Made by a program: the position numbers and the translations under genes. Positions 28,822-36,943 of a DNA stretch of 64,000 bases are shown here, one piece after another. A model generated the notes under the pieces. It was given only the letters and a program-made list of their open reading frames with translations, ran no database searches and had not been told where the DNA came from. The DNA comes from Methylobacterium marchantiae (lineage in GTDB: Bacteria > Pseudomonadota > Alphaproteobacteria > Rhizobiales > Beijerinckiaceae). The DNA is taken from positions 94,115 through 158,114 of the forward strand of contig NZ_BPQT01000001.1 in assembly GCF_022179405.1 (NCBI RefSeq). Direction: 5' to 3'. Each line of letters opens with the position of its first letter. The first letter of the stretch is position 1.

Positions 28822-29864
28822 ACCGGTTCGATTATGTGCGCGCCTCGTCGGTGGCCGAGGCGGTCGCCGGCTTTAGGCCCGGCACTGCCTATCTCGCGTC
28901 CGGCACCAATCTCCTCGACCTGATGAAGGGTGGGCTATCCCGCCCTGAGCGGATCGTCGACATCACGCGCCTGCCGGGCCTCGGCGCGATCGAGCGACTG
29001 CCAGATGGCGCATCCCGGATCGGCGCCCTCGTGCGCAACAGCGCGCTCGCCCATGATCCTGCCTTCGCCGGATCCTATCCGGCCGTGGCCGAGGCCTTGC
29101 TCTCGGGCGCGTCGGCACAGCTCCGCAACGCGGCGACAACCGCGGGCAACGTCCTCCAACGCACGCGCTGCCAGTATTTTTACGACCCCGCCAGCGCCTG
29201 CAACAAGCGCGAGCCGGGGGCCGGCTGCGAGGCGATCGGAGGGGAAACGCGGACGCATGCGATCCTCGGCTGGAGCGAGCATTGCATCGCTACCCATCCG
29301 TCCGATTTCTGCGTGCCGCTGGCCGCCCTCGACGCCGTGGTCGAGATCGAGGGCCCGAACGGCGCCCGCGAGGTCCCGCTGGAGAATTTTCACACTCTGC
29401 CGGGCGAGCATCCCGAGCGAGAGACCGAGCTCGCGCCGGGAGAACTGGTCGTCGCCGTTAGGCTGCCTCCCGAGGCGACCGCCTTCGCGGGCCATTCGCG
29501 CTATCTCAAGGTACGCGAGCGGACCTCCTACGCCTTCGCCCTGGTCTCGGCCGCCGCCGCCTTGCGGATCGAGGCGGGACGCATCGTGGAGGCGCGGATC
29601 GCGCTCGGTGGCGTCGCGTTGAAGCCCTGGCGGGCGCGCGAGGCGGAAAACCATCTGGCCGGCCGGGAGCCAAGCCCTGATCTGTTCGCCGAAGCTGCCG
29701 CCAAGGCGCTCGAAGAGGCGAAGCCTTCCGGCGACAACGCAGCCAAGATCGAACTCGCGCGGCGTGTCGTCCGGCGCGCCCTGTCCCTTGCTTTGTCCGG
29801 CACGCCGGGTCGCCTGCCCGCCTTGCCCGCCAGCCCTTTCTCGGGAGCGAACCATGACGCCTGA
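28818..29864 (+). CDS. paoB: Aldehyde/xanthine dehydrogenase FAD subunit (PaoB-like)
   Basis: FAD-binding electron-transfer subunit, 348 residues from GTG 28818, overlapping the previous stop. The FAD-binding N-terminal region contains TAYLASGTNLLDLMKGG (near residue 24) and NAATTAGNVLQRTRC (near 105). The QYFYDPASACNKREPGAGC segment (near 122) matches the cysteine loop that holds an extra 4Fe-4S cluster in PaoB-type subunits. A CO-dehydrogenase flavoprotein C-terminal domain ends the protein. The downstream gene starts inside its last 11 bases. Confidence 0.92.
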   Translation: MNRFDYVRASSVAEAVAGFRPGTAYLASGTNLLDLMKGGLSRPERIVDITRLPGLGAIERLPDGASRIGALVRNSALAHDPAFAGSYPAVAEALLSGASAQLRNAATTAGNVLQRTRCQYFYDPASACNKREPGAGCEAIGGETRTHAILGWSEHCIATHPSDFCVPLAALDAVVEIEGPNGAREVPLENFHTLPGEHPERETELAPGELVVAVRLPPEATAFAGHSRYLKVRERTSYAFALVSAAAALRIEAGRIVEARIALGGVALKPWRAREAENHLAGREPSPDLFAEAAAKALEEAKPSGDNAAKIELARRVVRRALSLALSGTPGRLPALPASPFSGANHDA

Positions 29865-32088
29865 GCGCGTGCGCCACGGCGCTTCCATCGGCCAGCCCGC
29901 GACCCGCAGGGACGGCGAGGCCAAGGTGACGGGTGCCGCCCGCTACACCGCCGACTTCAGGCCGGACGGGATGCTGCACGCCGTCATGGCGGTGAGCACC
30001 ATCGCCAAAGGCCGGATCACGCATCTCGATGTCGCGGCGGCCAGGGCCCATCCCGGCGTCGAGGCCGTGATGATCCCGGAGAATGCGCCGAAGCTCGCAA
30101 AATCCCCGGACGAGAAGGACAACCCCTTCGCCTTCCGACTGAACCTGCTGCAGAACGACGAGGTTCGCTACGCCAATCAGCCGATCGCGGTGGTGATCGC
30201 GACGACGCTGGAGGCCGCCACCGAGGGCGCCGCCCTGCTCTCCCCGCGCTACGCCCCCGAGACCCCGCATGTGGGGCTCGATTCCGGCAAGCCCTTCGTG
30301 CCGGGCACGATTGGCGCCGGCTCCGCGACGTCGGAAGGGATCGGCGACGTCGCGGCGGGGATGGACGCGGCCGAGGCCCGCATCACCGCCACCTACGACA
30401 CGGCGGCGCAATACCACAACGCCCTGGAGCCGCATTCCACCGTGGCCAAATGGGACGGCGACCGGCTGACCCTCTACACGCCGACCCAGGCGCTCTGGGT
30501 CGCCAAGGGTCGGCTCGCGGGCCTTTTCGGCATCCCGCCGGAGAACATTCACATCGTCAGCCACTATCTCGGCGGTGGCTTCGGCTCGAAGGGCTTCCTG
30601 TCCTCGCCGCAGATCCTCGGGATCATGGCGGCCAAGCTCGTGGGCAGGCCGGTGAAACTCGTGACCCGGCGCGAGCAGATGTTCGGCCCGGTCGGCCACC
30701 GTGCCGAGACCCGCCAGACCATGACGTTGGGTGCCAGGCGCGATGGTTCGCTCACCGCCTATCATCACCATACGCTGACGCAGACCAGCTCCTACGACGA
30801 CTTCTTCGAGCCGTCGGGAATCATCTCCCGCCACCTCTACGCCTCCCCGGCCATCGCGACGACGCATGAGGGTGTGCGCGGCGACATCGGCACGCCGATC
30901 TTCATGCGTGCGCCCGGCGAGGCCTCGGGCAGCGTGGCGGTGGAGAGTGCCCTCGACGAACTCGCCCACGAGCTCGGCATCGACCCGCTGGACCTGCGCC
31001 TGAAGAACTACGCCGAGGTCGAGCCGATCACCGGGAAACCCTTTTCCTCCAAGGCCTTGCGCGAATGCTACGCGCAAGGGGCGGAGCGGTTCGGCTGGAG
31101 CCGGCGCCCGCTGGCGCCGCGGCAGATGCGCGACGGGGACGGGCTCCTCGTCGGCTGGGGCGTCGGCACCGCGACCTACCCGGCCGGCATGTTCCAGGGC
31201 GAGGCGCGGGCGACGATTAGAGACGACGGCACCGCGCTGATCGAGACCGCGGCCCACGATATGGGCCAGGGCGCCTGGACGGTGCTCGCCCAGATCGCGG
31301 CGGACGGGACCGGACTGCCGATGGAGCGGATCGACCTGCGCATCGGCGAATCGAACCTCCCCAATGGCGGCCTCGCCGGTGGCTCCACCGGCACGGCGAC
31401 ATCCGGCATGGCGGTCTACAACGCCGCGAAGGCGGCGGTCGCGCAGCTCGCCGACCTCGCCACCAACGATCCCGACTCGCCCCTGTACGGGGCCGGAAAT
31501 GCCGGATTCACCGCGGCCGACGGGCGTCTCGCCCGTCAGGACGACCCGTCCCGCTCGGAGAGTTTTTCCGAGATTCTGGCACGCGCCGGGCGGTCCTCGG
31601 TGGAGGCCAAGGGCCAGGGCGCGGGCGACCCGGCAGCGCAAAAAACCTATGCAATGCATGCACATGGGGCGGTTTATGCGGAGGTGAAGGTCGATCCGGA
31701 TCTCGGTCAGATCCGCGTCACGCGGCTGGTCGGTGCCTTCGCCGCGGGGCGGGTGGTCAACCCGCGGCTGGTGCGCAGCCAGTATTACGGCGGCATGATC
31801 TGGGGCGTCTCCCTCGCCCTGCATGAACATGCGGTGATGGACCGGCGCTCCGGCCGGATCATGAACGCCAGCCTCGCCGACTACCATGTGCCTGTGAATG
31901 CTGACATTCCCAGCGCCGAGGCGATCCTCGTGGAGGAGCACGACCCGCACGTGAACGCCCTCGGAATCAAGGGCGTGGGCGAACTCGGCATCGTCGGCAC
32001 CGCCGGCGCCATCGCCAACGCCGTCTGGCATGCCACCGGAATCCGGGTGCGGCAGATCCCGATCACCCTCGATAAATTGCTGGATTGA
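29854..32088 (+). CDS. paoC: Aldehyde/xanthine dehydrogenase molybdenum subunit (PaoC-like)
   Basis: Molybdopterin-binding catalytic subunit, 744 residues from ATG 29854. The first half has the aldehyde-oxidase a/b hammerhead domain and YLGGGFGSKGFL near residue 244, a cofactor-binding loop. The invariant active-site glutamate lies in IKGVGELGIVGTAGAI near residue 708. The enzyme should oxidise aromatic or aliphatic aldehydes or purine-like substrates. Maturation factors (PaoD/XdhC-type and cytosine-dinucleotide transferase) are not in the window. Confidence 0.93.
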   Translation: MTPERVRHGASIGQPATRRDGEAKVTGAARYTADFRPDGMLHAVMAVSTIAKGRITHLDVAAARAHPGVEAVMIPENAPKLAKSPDEKDNPFAFRLNLLQNDEVRYANQPIAVVIATTLEAATEGAALLSPRYAPETPHVGLDSGKPFVPGTIGAGSATSEGIGDVAAGMDAAEARITATYDTAAQYHNALEPHSTVAKWDGDRLTLYTPTQALWVAKGRLAGLFGIPPENIHIVSHYLGGGFGSKGFLSSPQILGIMAAKLVGRPVKLVTRREQMFGPVGHRAETRQTMTLGARRDGSLTAYHHHTLTQTSSYDDFFEPSGIISRHLYASPAIATTHEGVRGDIGTPIFMRAPGEASGSVAVESALDELAHELGIDPLDLRLKNYAEVEPITGKPFSSKALRECYAQGAERFGWSRRPLAPRQMRDGDGLLVGWGVGTATYPAGMFQGEARATIRDDGTALIETAAHDMGQGAWTVLAQIAADGTGLPMERIDLRIGESNLPNGGLAGGSTGTATSGMAVYNAAKAAVAQLADLATNDPDSPLYGAGNAGFTAADGRLARQDDPSRSESFSEILARAGRSSVEAKGQGAGDPAAQKTYAMHAHGAVYAEVKVDPDLGQIRVTRLVGAFAAGRVVNPRLVRSQYYGGMIWGVSLALHEHAVMDRRSGRIMNASLADYHVPVNADIPSAEAILVEEHDPHVNALGIKGVGELGIVGTAGAIANAVWHATGIRVRQIPITLDKLLD

Positions 32089-32157
32089 GGGGCGCTTCGG
32101 TACCGGATTGCGGAGCGCTTCGGTGCCGGATCGCGGAGGGTTTCGGTACAGGATCGC
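32089..32157. repeat. Three tandem 23-bp repeats
   Basis: Three head-to-tail units at 32089-32111, 32112-32134 and 32135-32157. The core is GCGCTTCGGTGCCGGATCGC, with one to four substitutions between units. They begin immediately after the paoC stop. No clear terminator T-tract follows. Confidence 0.8.
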
Positions 32158-32172
32158 GAAGCCCGATCGTGT

Positions 32173-32556
32173 TCAGACCCGGCGACTTCGCCGCCGATCG
32201 CGCGCGTCGTCCATGGCTGCCGGAATCCCGACGAGGACACGGAGCGGGTTCGTCCGGACGGGCCGGAACGCCCTCGGCATCGGGCCGCAGCCGAGACAGA
32301 CCGCATAGGTCCAGCGCAGCCAGAGATTCGTGTTCTGGTGGTCGATCCCATCCTGGCGCTTTCGCGCCTCGGCGATGACCGCCCTGATCTCGGCCGCCCG
32401 CTCGTCGCTGACGGCCCGGCGCTGCTGAGCCGTGACGGTCGAGGACGGCGCGACGCTCGGTGGAGCCGCGACGGAGGGCCGGTCCTGCGCCGGCTCGGCG
32501 CAGCAGGGCGAGGAAACGAGAGTCGCAACCGCAAACAATCCGACGATCGATCGCAT
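32173..32556 (-). CDS. Small exported hypothetical protein
   Basis: 127 residues from ATG 32556 with a hydrophobic signal (IVGLFAVATLVSSPCCAEP) that could be a normal or lipoprotein signal. A Pro/Ser-rich linker follows, then a helical segment (DERAAEIRAVIAEARKRQDG) and a Trp/Cys-containing WLRWTYAVCLGCGPMP region. No family is recognised. It stands alone between paoC (convergent) and the metalloprotease gene. Confidence 0.5.
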   Translation of the reverse strand: MRSIVGLFAVATLVSSPCCAEPAQDRPSVAAPPSVAPSSTVTAQQRRAVSDERAAEIRAVIAEARKRQDGIDHQNTNLWLRWTYAVCLGCGPMPRAFRPVRTNPLRVLVGIPAAMDDARDRRRSRRV

Positions 32557-32821
32557 TCGTGCCTCCGAAATCGCAGAGGGCATTCCCCGATTTCGGAACG
32601 GTACGATCGAGAGAGCCGGAAAGTTTCAGATCCCGTTACAATGCAGAGTGCCGATGCCCCGTCGGTCGACAGTCGACGGGACGGCCGGAGACTGTCGAGA
32701 GCGGGATTTCGGCGTCTTCATGCGTCCGGATTCAGTCGTCTTCGCCGAAGATCGACGCGTCGGGATTTCGGCGCCGTGCCGGTCACTCGTCATGACCTTG
32801 CCCGAACTTGCATGACCCGCT
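32557..32821. other. Intergenic region, no gene supported
   Basis: About 265 bases upstream of the small exported protein and downstream of the metalloprotease. GC is moderate and short frames do not look like proteins. The promoter for the small protein should lie here. Confidence 0.4.
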
Positions 32822-34366
32822 CTACACCACCAGGAAATCTGCGACGCTCAGCGCCACTTTCGTGTCGATCACCGCGAGCGTGACGGCCTTGCCGGCTCCG
32901 CTACCATCGACATCGTAGGAGACCATGCCGGTGTCGCGGTCGTAGAGGACCCGGTCATCGGCATCGAGCGGTCCCGCCGAGACAAGTTTGAAGGCGGATG
33001 CGGCCAGCGAGCCGACCGTGAGGGCGGAGAAGACGTTGGCAGAGAGCGCGATGACGTCGTCGGCGAGGGAGAAATCGCGGATGTGATCGACGTTGCCGGT
33101 GCCGGGACTCGTGCGGAACAGGAAGGTGTCCGCGCCGCCGCCGCCGATCAGGACGTCCTTCCCGCCCTCTCCGGAGAGAATGTTAGCGCCGCCATTGCCG
33201 GTGATCACGTTGGCCAGGGCGTTGCCGGTGCCGTCGAGGGCCGCGTTGCCGAGAAGCCGGAGATGCTCGATTTGGGCGCCGAGGCTGTGGCTCGCGCTGC
33301 TCAGCACTTTGTCCGTGCCGCCGCCCGCCCCTTCCTCGATCGTGTCGCGGCCGTCGGTGACGTAGATGTCGTTGCCGAGGCCGCCGCTCATGACATCGGC
33401 GCCGCGCCCTCCCTCGAGCCGGTTGGCGCCACCGTTGCCGATGAGAAAATCGTCACCGGACCCGCCTTTCGCGTTCTCGATGGAGACGCCGTTCGCGATC
33501 GTGAAGCCGCCGGTCAGCGTCTCAGAGGTTGAGAGCCAGCCCCCTCCCCCGATCTCGGCCTTCAGGGTCGCCGCGCGCAGGTCGATCTTGGCCGCGCTCG
33601 ATCCGCCATAGGTGATGGTGTCGACGCCGCCGGTGTCCCAGATCGTGGTGTAGCCGCGATTGGCATCGACATCGTCGCTGAAGCGGTAGACGTCGTTGCC
33701 GGTCTTGTGGGCGCGGGCGCCGTAGAGGTGCTGCAGGGTGGCGATGTCGATGGCGCCGAAGGAGCCCGGCTGGGCGTTCAGTGCCGTGTTCTCGTCATGC
33801 TGGGGCGTGAACGGGTTGTCCTCGCCCCAGAACGCGAAGGTATAGCCCATCACCGTGTAGATCTGGGAATTGAGGTTGCCGGTGCCGAAATCGCCCGGTC
33901 CGACGACGCCCGGAAGCTTGCCGACGTCGCCGTCATGCGGATGGTTGAGGCCGAGGCTGTGGCCGATCTCGTGGAGCCAGGTCTCGGAAAAGGTACCGAG
34001 ACGGACCGCGGCCGCGGAGCCCGCCACACTTTCCGGATTGATGCCGACCGCCGTTTCCAGCCATTCGACGCCGGGAGCGGGTGTCCCGGATTCGCCGCCG
34101 CCGCCGGCATCGAGTCGCTGGATCAACTGGGCCCGAGCCACCTCGCCTTCGACGAAATCGAGGTTCGCGAAGCCGCTGACGGTGTCGTAGATCTCCTTGT
34201 AGAATTCCTTCCAGTCGCCCTCGTCGAAATCGTCGATCCCGTTCGCGTCGATGTCCTGCGCCTTGAACGCGTAGGTCAGGGTCGTGGCGTTCCAGGCGCC
34301 GCCGAGGAGCAGGCTGTCCACCACGGGATTCCCGGTGACGGCCACGGGTCGGAAGAGGTCGGCCAT
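32822..34366 (-). CDS. Serralysin-like M10 metalloprotease with RTX repeats
   Basis: A 514-residue zinc protease of the serralysin group. The zinc motif HEIGHSLGLNHPHD (His ligands at 132, 136 and 142) is followed by a Met-turn YTVMGY near 170. The C-terminal half holds RTX calcium-binding nonapeptides (GGSGDDFLIGNGGANRLEGG, GGLGNDIYV, GGGGADTFLF) and a serralysin C-terminal domain. It has no N-terminal signal, as expected for a type I secretion substrate. No ABC exporter, adaptor or inhibitor gene is nearby. It probably acts outside the cell on proteins. Confidence 0.88.
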   Translation of the reverse strand: MADLFRPVAVTGNPVVDSLLLGGAWNATTLTYAFKAQDIDANGIDDFDEGDWKEFYKEIYDTVSGFANLDFVEGEVARAQLIQRLDAGGGGESGTPAPGVEWLETAVGINPESVAGSAAAVRLGTFSETWLHEIGHSLGLNHPHDGDVGKLPGVVGPGDFGTGNLNSQIYTVMGYTFAFWGEDNPFTPQHDENTALNAQPGSFGAIDIATLQHLYGARAHKTGNDVYRFSDDVDANRGYTTIWDTGGVDTITYGGSSAAKIDLRAATLKAEIGGGGWLSTSETLTGGFTIANGVSIENAKGGSGDDFLIGNGGANRLEGGRGADVMSGGLGNDIYVTDGRDTIEEGAGGGTDKVLSSASHSLGAQIEHLRLLGNAALDGTGNALANVITGNGGANILSGEGGKDVLIGGGGADTFLFRTSPGTGNVDHIRDFSLADDVIALSANVFSALTVGSLAASAFKLVSAGPLDADDRVLYDRDTGMVSYDVDGSGAGKAVTLAVIDTKVALSVADFLVV

Positions 34367-35059
34367 GGGGGGATCTGTCCTGATGGGGATGGGATGAGCA
34401 GTCGTTGTCTCCGACCGCGCCTGCCTTCAAGCATGATGCACTGTCATGAACAATACAGATCACGGACTATCTTTTGGTCCATGGAAGACTAGCACGAGAC
34501 GTGATTGATGGAGGCTGAAGAAAGTCCAGCGCAGTGGTGTCAAAGCCGCCGTCCTTCCGCAAAGGGGCTCGGGACCGGGCCCGGCGGGAATGCTCCCGAT
34601 CCGCGCGCCGGTGAGAGGCCTGCGTCCGGAACGAGGGCGATCACGGGTGGTCGCAAGCATCGGCTCGAGATGCCTCGACCAAAAGTCATCACTGATATTT
34701 GAGCCTCAGATTTTCCATCGCACGCATATCCGGCGGCCTTAAATAAGCAGCAACGGAGATGGTAGATTATAAACAAGCTTCATCGTATCCCGTCGATCGA
34801 CGGGCATAGAGCGAAGTAGCTGTAAGCTGCTGGTCGTACATTTTATAAATGATAATACCATAAATATTCTTGCATCTATATTTCTGGAACCCGACCACTA
34901 TGTGCAGGGACATGCCCTCATCTGTTCGGCGTTTCAGATCGGAAACGGGCTTTGGGGAACCGGGCGCGCGGAAGGAGCACGCCGGCTCTACGCTCTCGTC
35001 CGAGGCCCCTGACCATCGTGATCCGCCGTGGCATACTGCGGCGAGGTTCTCCGCAAGCA
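34367..35059. other. Gene-poor intergenic stretch with falling GC
   Basis: Between the metalloprotease start and the hyi remnant. GC is high at the left and drops from about 34690. Frames present are short and show no family resemblance. The metalloprotease promoter is expected at the left end. No tRNA or integrase is visible. Confidence 0.45.
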
Positions 35060-35146
35060 CTAAATCGAGCCCATCCAGCCGAGCCCGTCCTCGGTCCGGC
35101 CGCGCGGATTGTACTCGCAGCCCACCGTCCCGGCATATCCGAGCTG
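35060..35146 (-). pseudogene. Detached 3' end of hydroxypyruvate isomerase (hyi')
   Basis: On the minus strand the frame reads LGYAGTVGCEYNPRG, then RTEDGLGW, then MGSI and a TAG stop at 35060-35062. The first 23 codons match the last part of the intact hyi gene at 36980-37048. The 69 aligned bases differ at three positions, all silent. Upstream of Leu (35143) similarity stops abruptly. This is a gene end without a gene, consistent with the displaced 3' end of hyi. Confidence 0.75.
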
Positions 35147-35541
35147 GCATGTTTTACCGTGCCTGAAGATGGTCCGGCTTCGGACAGGAGACCGGGCCGC
35201 GCCCGACGCCATGGACAGGTGCCCGGCATCGAATCGTCCCGGACACAGCCGCCTTCCGGCGCGACCATGCACGGGTGAGGAAAGGCAAACGCCCGGGATC
35301 TACTGTGAGTGTCGCTCGTGGATGGGTTTGCGACGGCTTGCTTCCGAGCGGCCGAGATATCGCGGTGATCGTCGGGATGCGCGAGTTGAAGGCTACATAA
35401 TCTAAATGAAATCCTTGGTGCGATAGTGACAGTCTTATTTATTTGTAATTATTTCGTTATTATTTGATTTGAATTTTTATGAATTGTTGTTCGACTGTCA
35501 AAACGCAAGTCGTATGCTCATACTATATCGGAGAGGCTACA
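35144..35541. other. AT-rich leader of the DUF900 gene
   Basis: Nearly 400 bases without a convincing gene. The first 150 are GC-rich; from about 35400 the sequence becomes very AT-rich (runs such as TTATTTATTTG and TTATTATTTGA) and probably contains the promoter of the hydrolase gene. No single -10/-35 pair stands out. Confidence 0.45.
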
Positions 35542-36711
35542 ATGATGACCTGTCGAGCTGTCACGCTTGGAGCCGGCGCACTGGCGTCATCGAACGTTCC
35601 TACGGCCCTCACCGCCACTTCGGACGAGTCTCAGGCGACAAATCAGCCTAGAGTGACCGTTTCCTTCATCACCGACCGCAATCAGTTGGCGAAAGGCGAC
35701 GATGCTCTGTTCGGTTCGGATTTTCCCGGCGAGGGGTCGGCCAGGATTGTCAGTGGAACGATCGATGTTGTCCAAACAGCTGCGGGTTGGATGCATATTC
35801 CGAGCACGCTGAAGCCGAAAGGTTTTGCTGATCGCTCTGCAAATTTATCTCAGCTGAACAACTCTATTGAAACTGGTGATGCGGCGACCAGGATCGTAGA
35901 CGATTTTCTAGATGCCCGATCGGACGACAGCACAACAAGAATCGCCGCTTCCCGCAAAATATTCTTCATACATGGATACCGAAATACTTTCTTGGCTTCT
36001 GTTAGATCGGCAGCACAGCTCGCCCATGAGCACGGAACGGCAGATATATTGTGTTTCTCTTGGCCTACAGAGGACAAAATATTCGGGTACTGGCACGATC
36101 AGGCGAATGCCCCAGGTGCAGGGGTTGATCTAGCGCCATTCCTTGGTCGGTTGCTTATGCTGCTCAATAGAGCGTCCGCCAATCGTCCGCAGGTCGATTT
36201 GATCGCGCATTCGATGGGCGCGCAGGTTTTGACTCATGCAGTTCAAAGTATATCTCATGCAAAAAATGATCTCTTAGACGTTAAATTGTTAAGATACGTT
36301 GTGCTGTGCGCAGCAGATGAACGATACACGGCGCTGAGCGAAAAGACAGTTCTGGAGCACTTGCCAAAAATTTCCGACACTGTAACCATCTATACGAACG
36401 CATCCGACGGAGCGTTATTTTTTAGTTACAACTTCATCCATCATATTGCTCGCTTGGGGGCTTTCGGACCGGATGTTCTGGCAAAAAATGTTTACTGGGT
36501 TGACTGTACTGATCTGATCGCGTCAGAGGGTGATGCAGTGAGTCACTCTTATTTCCTAAATTCTTCTGGTGTTCGAAACGATCTCGGGCAAGTCCTAATG
36601 GGGGTAGAACCGGGCGAGATTGTTCCGCGCTCACGCGTCGGACAGACGAACAAGTACATCTTGCCATTCGATTTGAAGACACCCTACGCGAGGAGTCGTG
36701 GCGTGGTCTGA
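35542..36711 (+). CDS. DUF900 alpha/beta hydrolase
   Basis: 389 residues from ATG 35542, which has GGAGAGG five bases upstream; the frame is open further upstream. The DUF900 hydrolase core has the oxyanion region FFIHGYRNTF (near 141-150), a FSWPTED block (near 172-178), and the nucleophile elbow LIAHSMGAQVL with Ser224. A late SHSYFL is a candidate for the catalytic histidine. A weakly hydrophobic N-terminus may be a poor signal peptide. Base and codon use are clearly AT-richer than the flanking genes, which points to transfer. Its substrate is unknown; an esterase or lipase role is likely. Confidence 0.82.
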   Translation: MMTCRAVTLGAGALASSNVPTALTATSDESQATNQPRVTVSFITDRNQLAKGDDALFGSDFPGEGSARIVSGTIDVVQTAAGWMHIPSTLKPKGFADRSANLSQLNNSIETGDAATRIVDDFLDARSDDSTTRIAASRKIFFIHGYRNTFLASVRSAAQLAHEHGTADILCFSWPTEDKIFGYWHDQANAPGAGVDLAPFLGRLLMLLNRASANRPQVDLIAHSMGAQVLTHAVQSISHAKNDLLDVKLLRYVVLCAADERYTALSEKTVLEHLPKISDTVTIYTNASDGALFFSYNFIHHIARLGAFGPDVLAKNVYWVDCTDLIASEGDAVSHSYFLNSSGVRNDLGQVLMGVEPGEIVPRSRVGQTNKYILPFDLKTPYARSRGVV

Positions 36712-36943
36712 TGAATAAATCCATGTTGAGCTAAGGTTAAAGCGCTCCATCAGGGGCGCCACGGCGGCAAGCTGTCCGTTCCGCGCACCGATGCTTCGCT
36801 AACCAAGTCTCTATCACCGGCCAGTGACATCAAGATCCAATCCGTGAACGATTGCTTTCCAGTAAGATCTGAGCTGCCTCCTGCGACTTAAGTGGCTCGC
36901 GAACAGACCCACACCACAGATACCCCCAGCCAGATTCCGCCCC

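Noticed and set aside
29506-32031. An 841-codon minus-strand open frame opposite the paoB/paoC genes
   Set aside because: The plus strand has conserved molybdenum hydroxylase motifs; the antisense frame has none.
34367-35059. Small plus- and minus-strand frames between the metalloprotease and the hyi remnant as genes
   Set aside because: They overlap each other in several frames, lack ribosome sites and show no recognisable composition or motifs.
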